Assembly: GCA_011037195.1 (NCBI GenBank)
Contig: JAAEAF010002661.1
Coordinates: 34,644-98,643 of the forward strand
DNA from: Triatoma infestans
Lineage: Eukaryota; Arthropoda; Insecta; Hemiptera; Reduviidae
DNA length: 64,000 bases
Reading direction: 5' to 3'
Shown here in pieces: positions 1 through 9,768 of this stretch; position 1 is the first letter of the stretch; every line of letters starts with the position of its first letter. A program made the translations under genes and the position numbers. The notes beneath the pieces are model-generated. The model was not told the DNA's origin, did not search any database, and was given only the letters and a program-made list of their open reading frames with translations.

Positions 1-37
1 TATTAGTAATAAAAATAAATCAATAATTATTAATACG

Positions 38-40
<3 letters not shown>

Positions 41-74
<34 letters not shown>
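41..74. repeat. (TG)n microsatellite
   Basis: An uninterrupted run of about 16 TG units, ending in a short GA-rich stretch. Confidence 0.95.
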
Positions 75-76
<2 letters not shown>

Positions 77-645
77 AGCGAGTATTTGAGGCATGTATTC
101 TTTACATTAAGAATATGTATAATATAATGAATATAGAATTTTATTTTAATATTTTTGTGGTTGCATGTATTTATTAGAATGAAAGTATTTATAGCGTGAT
201 TTGTGGATTATTTTTTGTTTTAGATTGTATTTATAGAAGAATATATGATTGGTGCAAATGAGTGTGTGTGTGGGGGGGGGGGGACAATACTGGCCAGGGA
301 GTGGGCAACTTTTGGTCGTGTAGGAAGTCTTCCTGCACTATTTTAATTTAGGGAGCCACTTTCTCATGGAGGGGCGGGTCTGAGCCATGATTGGCTACCT
401 CGGCAACCGTATGGTTGTGTATATGAAAGATGTGCAAGTAGTGTAAATATTTTTAATTTAGGTTAATTATTGAGAGGGGAATTGGTATGAAGGTATTTAT
501 TTATTGAGATGAATTGGGTGATATGAAATTGTAAATGTGCATATGCTGGATATCGGTGTATTGGTATCGTTTTATTGATACCGGAAGTTGAAGTGATGAG
601 TAAGAGTAAGAAATTGTTAATTAGAGGGTAAGAGATTAGAGAGTT
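75..645. other. AT-rich DNA without a recognisable gene
   Basis: No ORF or repeat I can name. There is a 12-base G run at about 272-283. A GC-richer patch at about 285-415 differs in composition from its surroundings and may be an old repeat. Confidence 0.5.
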
Positions 646-649
646 GGTA

Positions 650-1185
650 TTCGAAATGCGTACTACTGATTTATAAAAATATACTATATTTTAACAAATA
701 ATTTAAAGAGATATAAAATAGAAAATCTAAGATGCACGCACGATTGTAAATAACTATAAGAATTATAAAATGAATATAAAATATTAAAGAAGTTAGTAAA
801 CTGTTAAAACCTTAAATAGGGACGCGCTCGCGATGTGAGATGGTGCTTCTGATCTGAAAACTGATGTAGACGTTTGCTGCCTGAGTCGAACTGAATCCCT
901 TCTCCAATGGGGCGACGTGTTATATTTGCATCACTTACACATCAAAGCTGAAAATTGGAAAAGGGTCCAGCCAGCCGCTACCTGCAGGTCATGAACCGCG
1001 GCAAACCCTTTTTGTATTTCTTTCAAAAGGGTCAATATACAGTCAAGAGATAATACCTTACTGGCCTACCTGGCCCACAATCTGTTAACAAAGCGTCGCC
1101 ACCCCGGCCAAATCAGCCCTTGTTAACTACTGACCTCCCCCCTAGGGTCAATAAACCACAAGAGATGTCTTAGTGTTACCCGTAA
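650..1185. mobile_element. Solo-LTR-like remnant with internally inverted segment
   Basis: The left part (about 660-925) is the reverse complement of 48205-48500. It covers the AT-rich 3' part, the GGGACGCG element and the TATA-like AATATAA. The right part (about 950-1175, with the shared words CCAGCCGCTA, CTGCAGGTCA, GAACCGCGGC and GATGTCTTAGTGT) instead matches 47945-48195 in direct orientation. The upstream half of this LTR-like repeat is therefore flipped relative to its downstream half. General architecture resembles the solo LTRs at 53807-54555 and 58466-59138. No ORF is present. Confidence 0.55.
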
Positions 1186-1233
1186 TTTTTTAAATAATTT
1201 TATTTTCTTTATATCATATTTTTTGTTTTATAG

Positions 1234-1272
1234 TTCCTGAGGAAGGACACCAAAGGTGTCCGAAACGTCGAA
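1234..1272 (+). ncRNA. Hammerhead ribozyme motif, family C
   Basis: The order is TTC, the core CTGAGGA (fits CUGANGA), one extra A, a perfect 7-bp stem II GGACACC/GGTGTCC with loop AAA, then GAA, the palindrome ACGT, C, and GAA. TTC and GAA can pair as stem I. Stem III is a self-complementary ACGT with no loop, so activity would probably need two molecules or a paired copy. The motif resembles the HHRs known from the ends of Penelope-like elements. It is followed by an A/T-rich stretch and TTCTTTGGCC, which recurs near 18950. Activity is inferred, not shown. Confidence 0.7.
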
Positions 1273-1589
1273 TAAATTTTTAAAAAATAAAAAGTTTCTT
1301 CTTTGGCCTCAGCCAACTAATTTTTTTTAACTTGTTCAAAAAATTTTAGTTTTTGATTTGACTAATTTTGAAACGTACTTTCATAACCCGGATTCCATGG
1401 CGATTCCTAAAAGAAATATGAAAAATATGTCAAGTAATTCGTTGCTTATATTTCTTCTCCAAGATAACTTCTGTAGTACCTAAATTCTTTCGAGGGTGTC
1501 TAGATCGAGTTATAGAACAACACACAATTCGAAGAAGAAAATGTCTTATAGATTGTAGATTGTTGTAGGGGAATATTGCACTGCTACCT

Positions 1590-1799
1590 GAAAGACTATT
1601 TGTGCTCCCCGGAGCCTTCTCAGTGCATTGCCGGCCAATAAGCAGTGTTTTGCTAGCTACAGACAACACTGTCCATCACCAGACAGTGAGTTGTAGAGGC
1701 TCCTAGGAAGAGAAAATTTAACGGCAGCATAATGGGATTCGAACCAGGCACCTCTGCGTTGCTAGTTCAGCACGCTACCACTGAGCTAATCCCTTCCCA
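1590..1799 (-). mobile_element. tRNA-derived SINE, head region
   Basis: Read on the minus strand, this starts GGGAAGGGATTAGCTCAGTGGTAGCG, with an A-box-like TAGCTCAGTGGTAG. It has a B-box-like GGTTCGAATCCC about 50 bases on, so the head is tRNA-like and RNA polymerase III would be the expected transcriptase. The body (GCCTCTACA, CACTGTCTGGTGATGGACAGTG) matches the SINE copies at 50510-50733, 55737-56011 and 57910-58180. The 3' end is unclear here. Confidence 0.75.
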
Positions 1800-1889
1800 G
1801 GATTCCCTTGGCTTGCGCCAATTAACTAGGGACGGAGACCCTAATTTGTGTACTATGATTGTCCTTGACTGTAAAGGGTAGAGTGTAGT

Positions 1890-2936
1890 ATGTAGTTTAA
1901 GTTTCCTACAGGGTTAGGTTGCCTTCTAGGGAAGGTTGGTTAACCCTGGGTCCGTCTGGTGTGATTCCGGAGAACTATCTCCGATGCTACACGGACGGTT
2001 CCAGGATGGATGGTAGGTCTGGGGCTGCCGTCTATTTTGAGACGGGAGATCATTTGGTAGCGCCTCTTGGTGAGTGGGCCACCGTTTTCCAGGCTGAGCT
2101 TTATGCAATTCTTTGCTGTATTTTGGATGAGAGGGTGCGTAACACTAATTTAAAAGGTTTTTGTATCTGCTCGGATAGCCAGGCTGCGTTGAAGGCGCTT
2201 AATTCATGTGTCTTCACTTCCAGATTGGTGTTGGAATGTTCTAGAAGACTGGAAGATCTTTCTTCATTAAAGGATGTGCTTCTGGTCTGGGTTCCAGGTC
2301 ATATGGGAATCTTTGGGAATGAGAAGGTGGATAGGTTTGCCAAATTAGGTGCCTCTCTCCCTTTCATTGGTCCAGAGCCTGCTGTTGGTGTGTCTTCTGG
2401 CACATGTTTGTCGGGCTTTCAGACGTGGATGACCTCACAGCACTCATCCTTATGGATGAGTGCAGTGGGTTGTCGGCAGTCTAAAATGCTCATTGGGGCC
2501 CAGACGGAGCTTTGAGTAGCGGGGTCCTACGTCTTTCACGGACCTCCCTCAGACATCTGGTTGGATTCCTCACTGGGCATTGTGGTTTAAGGAGACATCT
2601 CTATATAATGGGACTCGTACCTGACCCCTTTTGTAGAGTTTGTGAGACTGAGGAGGAAACACCCATGCATCTGATGACGAATTGTTTGGGTTGTGAGGAG
2701 ATTAGGTTTAGGACCTTCGGCCGGAATAGGATATCGGTAGAGGATCTTAAGCTGTGTCCTTTTAAGGTTTTGGTCCGATTTGTTCGGTCTGTGGTTAAAC
2801 TTAGATGGTTAAAACCTGGGCCTGGATTTTCATTCTAGTCCCAGTGGTTGTTATTCTTTAGGGGTAGCTATATGGGCCCTGGGAGGCTTTGGATAGCGTA
2901 GGGTTTGCCCTCCCCTTCTGCGAATAATAATAATAA
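1890..2936 (+). mobile_element. Non-LTR retrotransposon 3' fragment, LINE family A
   Basis: A 5'-truncated LINE consisting of the RNase H domain, the C-terminal region, a short 3' UTR and a (TAA)n tail at about 2924-2936. The 3' UTR holds GGCTTTGGATAGC, TAGGG and CCCTCCCC, which are also found at the 3' end of the tRNA SINEs in this window. A second copy, on the minus strand, is at 29897-30900. An RNase H domain plus a TAA tail points to the I/R1/LOA group; the exact clade is not determined. Confidence 0.8.
1919..2838 (+). pseudogene. LINE ORF2 C-terminal part: RNase H and CCHC-like region, frameshifted
   Basis: The first frame (1919-2515) gives an RNase H domain with YTDGS, an E in VFQAELYAI, CSDSQAALKAL and WVPGHMG...NEKVDRFAKLG. 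These cover the four acidic residues expected for catalysis. The second frame (about 2512-2838) continues with SRTSLRHLVGFLTGHC and a zinc-binding-like CRVCETEEETPMHLMTNC. A single frameshift lies near 2495-2510, so the copy is dead. There is no start codon of its own: the fragment is 5'-truncated and lacks the reverse transcriptase. In the intact element this protein would reverse-transcribe and remove the RNA template. Confidence 0.85.
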
Positions 2937-4307
2937 TGTAGTTTAAGTGCATTCTGGTGAGTTCTGACGAAGTGCATGGAGTATTGAGCTCTGTGGTAAC
3001 CCATGGGGTTTACGCTACTCCCCAAGTGACTGCATGCAATAGATACTCATTGCGAGCAAAGGAAATCTCTTAATATCTTCTTCTTTTGTTTGGCGTATCA
3101 ACAATGTTGGACATTCTCCATACTATCCGGCCTCTGGATAGTTCTTCCGCTACAGACAACATCTTACTATCCTTCTTATGCTCATAAAAAAACAGGGAGG
3201 AAGTTTTTGTTGTTCATTTGATACCTTTTACTTTAGTATAGGTTATGAATCAATTACATTCATATTTCCAATAAGAAAAAAAAAAAATGTAATTATTAAG
3301 TATTTGTGGTAGCTATAATCATTAAAAGAACTTAATCTCACTAGTGATCTTATCCATTAAAAAAAAAAAAATCGCTATTTTTAACTTATTCCGCACTAGA
3401 CTATTTGGGAATCCGAAGGTGGACATAAGCCGTGTGAATCATCAGATGACCACATATCATTTTTATTTATTTCATTTTAATTTATTTAAAATACACAAAA
3501 AAAAAACTTGCTTAACTTTCTCATAGTTATTAATTTTTTTTTTGCTTCTTTTATTTATTTATTTATTTTTCCCATCGACGTCTATATTAACATCAACATT
3601 TATGTAAATAATATAATGACATATAATATTAAATTTTTAATATTTATAAAAAATTTGAAATATATGCTAATAAAAGAAAACAGAGAAAGAAAAAAAAAAA
3701 AAAAATTAAATACATTATTTAGTGAATTAATGAAGAACACTCCAGTATATTAGAGGCATAAATCATAGAGTTAGAACCAAAACAAAAAAAATACATCTTT
3801 GATAGTAGGTATTTTACTTCTAATTGGTTTTCACCACGGCACATCCTTATTGTTAACGGTGTTGTTAACATACAAACATTCACACACACGCACATATATA
3901 TATATATATATATTTACACTTATGATGATGAATTCTTGCTTACCAACCAATTATAGGTTGCCTCTTTATTCTTTGACACTGTGCAATTCATCTTTGCATT
4001 TTTTTTAATTTTTTTTTTAATTTATGTAAATTCAAAACATTTCTTTTTAAATATTTATCAGTTTAATTTTTTTTGTTTTGTTTTACTATTAATTGACAAT
4101 AATAAGCGCATATTTTCTAGTTTACTATCTCATTTTAAGGATAGTATCACCTCTCTCTACAAACTCACCATTATTTGAATATTCCTAGCAAGGAGACCGA
4201 CCACATAACTTTTTTCTGTAATCGAAATTCTTTGGACTCCTTGAGTCATTCCGAAGAAACAAAACTTCTCAAGATATTTGCCCGGAAATGTATCCTTAGT
4301 TAGTGAT

Positions 4308-4311
<4 letters not shown>
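2937..4311. other. AT-rich DNA, no gene seen
   Basis: Short AT-rich ORFs here look like chance. There is a (TA)n run near 3894-3913 and many A or T homopolymers. A GC-richer stretch at 2950-3170 is unassigned. Confidence 0.5.

Positions 4312-4338
<27 letters not shown>
4312..4338. repeat. Poly(A) run
   Basis: About 26 consecutive A residues, just outside the left end of an R-repeat copy. Read from the minus strand this is the T-run that follows this end in other R copies. Confidence 0.8.
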
Positions 4339-4360
4339 TGTCTTTGTATAAACAACGAAG

Positions 4361-5047
4361 TGAACACTCAAAAAACTTTCTCTTACTCCAGTTTTCAAAA
4401 TTGAAATTGAAAAATTTTATAGTTAGTGTATCACATTTGAAGAAATTCGTCGGAGTTGGTCGATAACTGATAAACTTGTTTAGTAAAAGGCACTTTCGGT
4501 CATCCGATTTTTTTCAGACTCAGAATTTCAACCACCTATTTAATTCTAATTAATATTATTTAGATGACAGAATTGTATAGTAAGCTGAAAATGCACTTTA
4601 GAGGAAAACCTAATCCCACCCCTCCCCCAAAACTGCTCTTAAATGAATTTTCCCGGAGAAGTGTTTCAAATAAAAGTTGTAGCTAATTGTATGTGTACTT
4701 AATATACTAAGTTTCAAGAAAATCGTTGGAGCCATTTTTGAAAAAATCGCAAAAAGTAAAAAAAAAAACAACCAGTAAAGTGGAACTTCCGGTTGAAGAA
4801 TTTTGACAGATGACCACTGTCGGATCCCATAATGGTGATACCTAAATGGAATATCCAAGTGTGAACTTTCTACGATTTTTCGTTTTTGAGCTATACTGTT
4901 CACGTACGTACACACAGAAACACACAGACCATTTTCTAAAAAAAACAACACTTTTTTGGGCTCAGGGGATATTTCCGTTGAAAACTCGATATCGAAATTT
5001 TGGCATGATTACAATACTTTTTCTTACTAAGAGTAAGAGAAAGTAAA
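4361..5047 (-). repeat. R repeat, shortened copy
   Basis: A minus-orientation copy of the ~1 kb non-coding repeat R. Read in the R sense it begins ACTTTCTCTTACTCTTAGTA (near 5043) and ends at GGAGTAAGAGAAAGT (near 4390). One of the ~300-bp internal subrepeats is missing. Diagnostic words are TTGAGAAAATCGC-like text, CCGGAAGTACCACTTTAC-like text, and a GGGGGAGGGGTGGG-type G-rich block at 4613-4628 (complement). No coding capacity. Confidence 0.85.
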
Positions 5048-5164
5048 AACGGTGCTTGTATAGTGTGCGCACTACCAACTCTAATGATATCTACTGTATA
5101 AAATATGTGCTTTACTAAAAAAAGTAACTCCATTAAGTGTAATCTTAATAGAGTATTTGTTGTG

Positions 5165-5335
5165 GTGGTGGTTGCTTCCGCAGAGCTGGAAAGCATCAAA
5201 GACATTTTCCGTGGTAGCCTGCTTCATTTTGTGATCATCAACCGGTTTCGGGCGTTCGCCCATCTTCAGGATGGTTTTTCAGACAGTGTGACAATACAGA
5301 CTTGCACAGAGCAAATTCAGTTTTACATTAACAGT
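5165..5335 (-). mobile_element. Penelope-like terminal arm with hammerhead, left end
   Basis: Reverse complement of the arm at 7120-7280, running from CAGAGCTGGAAAGCATC through the HHR to GACTTGCACAGAGCAAA. The two arms face outward and bracket the GIY-YIG fragment at 6220-6705, so together they look like the inverted ends of one Penelope-like element. The same arm recurs in eight further inverted pairs or fragments. Confidence 0.8.
5236..5273 (-). ncRNA. Hammerhead ribozyme, family A, core intact
   Basis: On the minus strand: CATC, CTGAAGA, an extra T, a perfect GGGC-GAAC-GCCC hairpin, GAA, ACCGGT, T (cleavage-site H = U), GATG. CATC/GATG form stem I, and the conserved core CUGANGA and GAAA are present. 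Stem III is a loopless palindrome, typical of HHRs expected to work as dimers. Cleavage would fall after the ACCGGTT. Confidence 0.8.
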
Positions 5336-5350
5336 AATAGAGTATTTTAA

Positions 5351-5385
5351 CAATAATTACATTACATTACATTACAGTACATTAA
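5351..5385. repeat. (ATTAC)n short tandem repeat
   Basis: Four to five copies of ATTAC followed by degenerate ACATTAA-type repeats. Confidence 0.8.
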
Positions 5386-5631
5386 CATTAATAGAGAATT
5401 TTACATTAATAGAGTTTGTCCGTCAACAATCTCTTTTACGGGAGGCTACGCTCTTTGTACCCCCGTGGCCCCCAGAAAAAACTCTTAGCCGGTCAAACTT
5501 GAAAATAAGTGGCCCTGACATATTTTTGCACGTTTACCGTCAATGAGGTATGATCGTACGTAAAATTCAACCGTGATAATAAATGTTTTGGAAATAATAG
5601 TTTTAATTTTTGAGGGGTAGAGTTGCATACT

Positions 5632-5851
5632 ACCAGAATCATGACAGTAGAGTGCCTATTACACCAGAATCTTAACAATAGAGTGCCTACTATACCAGAA
5701 TCATGACAATAGAGTGCCTCCTATACCAGAATCATGACAATAGAGTGCCTACTATACCAGAATCATCACAATAGAGTGCCTACTATACCAGAATCATGAC
5801 AATAGAGTGCCTCCTATACCAGAATCATGACGGAAGAGCACACTATACCAG
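5632..5851. repeat. Minisatellite, 31-bp unit, 7 copies
   Basis: Seven head-to-tail copies of a 31-base unit that begins ACCAGAATCATGACAATAGA and ends GTGCCTACTAT. Copies alternate between CCTACTAT and CCTCCTAT, and the last is partly eroded. It lies inside the interval between the two PLE arms. Confidence 0.95.
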
Positions 5852-6219
5852 TAAGTACTAAATAAACTTTATAACCACTACCTAAACAAAATTATTAGAT
5901 AAACGGCTTTTAAGTTTTGAGTTTCAGTTTGCTTCTCAATTTGTCAAAGAAAAGAAAGCCCTCGTATGTTTTGAAGCTACTTTTCAGTGATTCAATGACG
6001 GTAATTTTGCGTTTCTGGTGTGAAACAAATCACACCACTTAATGCTGATAAGTTTACTTATCAATAAAATTGATAAGTTTACGTTAAATTAGAAATTTTA
6101 CTCGTTTACCTTTACAAACAATGGTGGAGCTAGTAGTTTAAGTGATTACATTGAAGTCCACAAAACAACGTTAATAACACTACACAAATTCAAAATTGCA
6201 AATTTGAAATTTCACGTAA
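5852..6219. other. PLE-internal DNA without recognisable domain
   Basis: I see no reverse transcriptase motif here. The sequence lies between the minisatellite and the GIY-YIG frame. The RT part of the element has been deleted, replaced or eroded. Confidence 0.5.
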
Positions 6220-6705
6220 ACCCGGATTTCTCAAAACTCTCTAGAATTTTTTTTTCAAAAACTGGGCATTAAGACATCCTTCCGAACAAACAACAAATTA
6301 GGCAACAAAATCCGCTCTCGTACCGAGTTCACTGACGTGTATGACAGCAGTGGGGTTTACGAGTTGAAATGCCCGAACTGTGACAACATTTACGTGGGGC
6401 AGACCGGCAGAAAAATCAAGGAACGATTTACCGAACATATCAGATCATACAAATACAACAAAGTTGACTCAAATTATGCCAATCACCTAAACACTAACAA
6501 ACACAAACCCGATGACATCACGACCACGATGAAGCTAATACATTCTGGCCACAAAGGACGACGACTTGACATAATAGAACAACTCGAAATATATAAACAC
6601 AAGACACGAAACTTAATAAACGAACAGACAAAATTTGCCAGTGAACCATTATTCAAAACAAAACAAAAAAGTGCGACTATTTGGATGTATGTGAATGTTG
6701 TGTAA
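6220..6705 (+). pseudogene. Penelope-like element GIY-YIG endonuclease, C-terminal fragment
   Basis: An open frame of 161 residues, preceded by a stop at 6217-6219. It starts with KLGIKTSFRTNNKLGNKIRS (residues 14-33), a segment that in PLEs links the reverse transcriptase to the endonuclease. The GIY-YIG domain follows: GVY (45-47), a CxxC pair (51/54), YVG (58-60), the conserved R in GRKIKER, then an H-rich linker (NYANHLNTNKH) and IIEQLEIYK with the likely metal-binding E. In an intact PLE this domain nicks the target DNA. No start codon is needed because it is the C-terminal part of a longer polyprotein. The domain is intact but the element is not, since RT is absent upstream. It lies in the same orientation as the downstream HHR at 7170. 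Confidence 0.9.
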
Positions 6706-7119
6706 AAAGGTGATATGTTGAGTGGAATGCATATTAAAAAACTTAATTATATAAAAAACCATATTTAGGTATACATGCTTGCGAGGATGTGAATGCTGTA
6801 TGAAAAAGTGAAATAACGACCGGAATCCATAGTTATAAAAAACGTAATTATAAAAATCACTTAATTTTAAATGATGTTAGTGTAAATCGTTATTTAATTT
6901 TATTTAAATTTATTTTATATATTTTATATTTTATTTTGGTTAATTAATTGTAAAGTAAATCTCCCTCCAACAACAGAGTTTAAAAATTAGACCCCCACGT
7001 ATTGTTTCCATTGTAAGAAAAATTTGCCCTTTAAACAACCCAAACACGTGTTTCCCACCCAGCTGACCATACCCCTTGACCTAGTTTAAGAGTTTAGTTT
7101 TAAATACAGTCAGTGTGTA
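6706..7119 (+). other. PLE 3' untranslated region
   Basis: AT-rich DNA between the endonuclease stop and the 3' arm. The segment at about 6975-7090 (GTTTCCATTGTAAG, ACACGTGTTTCCCACCC, TTGACCTAGTTTAAG) resembles both loop-side flanks of the HHR pair at 42956-43690. Those loops therefore derive from the same element's 3' UTR. Confidence 0.6.
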
Positions 7120-7280
7120 AACTAATTTCGCTCTGTGCAAGTCTGTGTTGTCACACTGTCTGAAAAACGCATCCTGAAGATGGGTGAACGCCCGAAACCG
7201 GTCGATGACCAGAAATGAAGCAGGCTACCACGGAAAATGTCTCTGATGCTTTCCAGCTCTGCGGAACCAACCACACAACA
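7120..7280 (+). mobile_element. Penelope-like terminal arm with hammerhead, right end
   Basis: The arm runs GCTCTGTGCAAGTCT, TGTCACACTGTCTGA, the HHR, GAAGCAGGCTACCACGG, then CTGATGCTTTCCAGCTCTGC. It is the inverted partner of 5165-5335. Its position downstream of the endonuclease frame and in the same sense fits the 3' pseudo-LTR of a PLE. Confidence 0.8.
7170..7207 (+). ncRNA. Hammerhead ribozyme, family A, core intact
   Basis: CATC, CTGAAGA, extra T, GGGT-GAAC-GCCC (one G-U pair), GAA, ACCGGT, C, GATG. All conserved core positions are present. It lies in sense orientation downstream of the PLE endonuclease, as expected for a ribozyme that trims the element's transcript. Confidence 0.82.
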
Positions 7281-7285
7281 ATATT

Positions 7286-7390
7286 TTTTTTTTTGAAAAA
7301 TGTTTCAAATAAAAATGATAGATTCATGACTGACGTTAGGATTCTAAGTTTCAAGAAAATCCTTATAAACACATTTTTGAGAAAATTTCA
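7286..7390 (-). repeat. Decayed R-repeat fragment
   Basis: Contains AAATGTTTCAAATAAAA, TTCAAGAAAATC and CATTTTTGAGAAAAT, which are words of the R repeat in minus orientation. It sits directly against the PLE arm. Confidence 0.5.
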
Positions 7391-8281
7391 AAAAATTCAC
7401 AAAACGTATTGTTTAAAGCTTCAAATTTGGAATTCCAATAATGCTTATAATGTACTTTAAATATTATGTAGGTTGCAGAACCGTGTATTTTACTGATGTT
7501 ATAGTTTAGACGAAAGCTTAACTTTTTTGCTTCACCTAGAATCCTAAACATTCGGCCAGATTGGAGAGAGAGGAGGCGTTATGCTTTTCTCAAAAAAGGA
7601 ATCATGATTCCCATTGAGAATCATTTAAAAAAAAATTATAATTTTTAAGCAAATTTGTCCGTAATAACTGTATAAACTCTAGTAAGAGAAACTCGTGTGA
7701 GTGTTTCATACCAGAATCTATTTTTACTACAATATTGGAAAAGGGGAAAAAAAAAAAAGAAAAAAGTACAATTTGTTAAATTTGAGACATTAAGATTAAT
7801 CAAACTAAATGATATATTCCAAGTAACACACATACAGAACAAATTACTGATTAAGCAACCACTTAGCAATTACTAGATTCATGACGAGCTATAAATGGAC
7901 ATTACTGCACTTTAGTTTTTCTTTGAAATACGTGTCTAGCATTTTAATTTATTTACAATTTATCCATTTATCCACAGATGGTATATTGCAATTTGTGAAT
8001 ACAAATTTTTTTAAAAAATTGTTATAATTATTAATATCTACAATTATGAAGAAAAATAGAAACAAACAAGTAATAAAAAGAGTGTGAACTTTTGTTTATT
8101 TTACAATTTTATCTTCTTTTTCCCACCGTACAATTGTTGAATTATCTTCAAACTCGGTTTATTGTATCACTATTTTAAATGTCCTTAATATTGATGTCGA
8201 AAATATTTATTCCATAAAATTAAACGTTTCTAATATACACTACTATTTACATAATTCTGATTCGTTTATTTATATAGGTTT
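7391..8281. other. AT-rich DNA, no gene seen
   Basis: Only a short R terminus is recognisable, at about 7672-7722: AGTAAGAGAAACTCGTGTG, then GTTTCATACCAGA. The rest shows no ORF or repeat I can name. Confidence 0.5.
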
Positions 8282-8509
8282 ATATTATACAAATTTCTCA
8301 TATAATTGAACATAGGGCTTCACTCTAAACTTCGCCCCATACAAAGTGACATGCCTCGGAAGTTTCAGACTGTCGAAGGTGAAGAAATAAGTTTCAAGAG
8401 GCCTATTTTCGGATTTTTTATATAACTTTATCACCGAAATTTCATTTCGAAGGTGCTGCAGAATTTCATCCTCTAGAAAGGATACTTCCATCCTTTCCAA
8501 TAGAATCAC
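8282..8509 (-). pseudogene. LINE ORF1 (gag-like) fragment
   Basis: An open frame of about 74 codons containing FDSLKLPRHVTLYGAKFRVKPYV. This resembles the segment that comes just before the CCHC knuckles in ORF1 proteins of Jockey/R1/LOA-type LINEs, which bind element RNA. The frame ends before any zinc knuckle. Upstream (8503 onward) it is fused to an RNase H fragment, so the junction is a rearrangement, not an original ORF1. Confidence 0.5.
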
Positions 8510-9011
8510 ACCTTACCCCTCCGAGCTAAGGCGTTAAGCCTTCTCCTACATTCTCCCACTAATTTCGAGCTACAACACGGCTTGCTCAAAGCCCTGGCTG
8601 TCAGAGAATATCCCTGCCACTCCCCCCCACAACGGCAGCATTCGATAGTGCCCACCACTTCGGATTGAAAAACAGTGGCCATACCACCCAAGGCCACCGA
8701 ACTCCCCCTGTCCAATTCCTGCAACCATGTTCCATTCTGACGATAATAATAAGGATATTAATGATATTAATAATGAGGTTAATATTACTACTACTACTAA
8801 TAATAATAATAATAATAATGACAAGTCTGGGAAAGGCCACAAGAGATCGCTGACTAGGAGAATACGAGTCTGGCTATGCGCGCGGCGAAGATGGACAAAA
8901 ACAAGGAGTAAAGCGAATATTCAAGATGCTACTAATGATAATAACATTAATAATGAAGAATCTATGGAAACAGGTGGTATGAACTTGACTGGTTTGTATA
9001 AGCAAGCCTAA
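8503..9011. repeat. Large inverted repeat, left arm
   Basis: About 500 bases that are the near reverse complement of 9252-9768. From outside to inside the arm holds a LINE family B RNase H fragment (minus strand, 8506-8724: GSSVALGGMATVFQSEVVG...ALSKPCCSSKLVGECRRRLNALARRG), then GAT/AAT triplet-rich DNA (8735-8820), then GC-richer sequence ending GGTTTGTATAAGCAA. The triplet run codes an Asn/Asp-rich stretch on the plus strand, probably by chance. Confidence 0.85.
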
Positions 9012-9251
9012 TTTCCCCCTTCGAATAAATGCGATATTCTGAAACGTAAGCCCTTAAGTTTGGCTTATCCAAACCACTATTAGGTTAATTAGATAATTAG
9101 TCGCTTCGGGTGTTTCTGTTATGATTTTCATTCGGTTTTTACCCACAGCTCTGATATCAACTGTATCAGTTGAATAGCTGCTGTACTCCGTATGTATTCA
9201 TTTACCGAATGTCACTCGATAGATATTGCCCACATTCCCGTCCCGACCTTC

Positions 9252-9768
9252 TACATGTTGCTTATACAAACCAGTCAAGTTCATACCACCTGTTTCCCCA
9301 TAGATTCTTCATTATTAATTTTATTATTATTACTGTTATTATCATTAATAGCATCATGGATATTCGCTTTACTACCCTTGTTTTTGTCCACCTTCGCCGC
9401 GTGCATAGCCAGAGTCGTATTCTCGCGAGTCAGCGATCTCTTGTGGCCTTTCCCAAACCTATCATTACTATTATTACCAATATTAACCTCATTATTAATA
9501 TCATTAATATCCTTATTATTATCGTCAGAATGGAGCATGGTTGCAGGAGTTAGACAGGGGGAGTTCAGTGGCCTTGGGTGGTATGGCCACTGTTTTTCAG
9601 TCCAAGGTGGTGGGCATTATCGAATGCTGCTGCCTTTTTGGGGGAGTGGCAGGGAGAGATTAAAGAGGTGCGGATATTCTCTGACAGTCAGGGCTTTGAG
9701 CAAGCCGTGTTGTAGCTCGAAATTAGTGGGAGAATGTAGGAGAAGGCTTAGCTCGGAGGGGTAAGGTG
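9252..9768. repeat. Large inverted repeat, right arm
   Basis: Partner of 8503-9011, separated from it by about 240 bases of unrelated DNA. The RNase H fragment here is on the plus strand, runs on into a longer LINE family B copy, and marks the likely original orientation. Confidence 0.85.

Noticed and set aside
8727..9011. Asn/Asp-rich ORFs (plus 8727-9011, minus 9281-9538)
   Set aside because: They come from GAT/AAT triplet runs within a palindrome. The apparent conservation between arms is only the inverted duplication.
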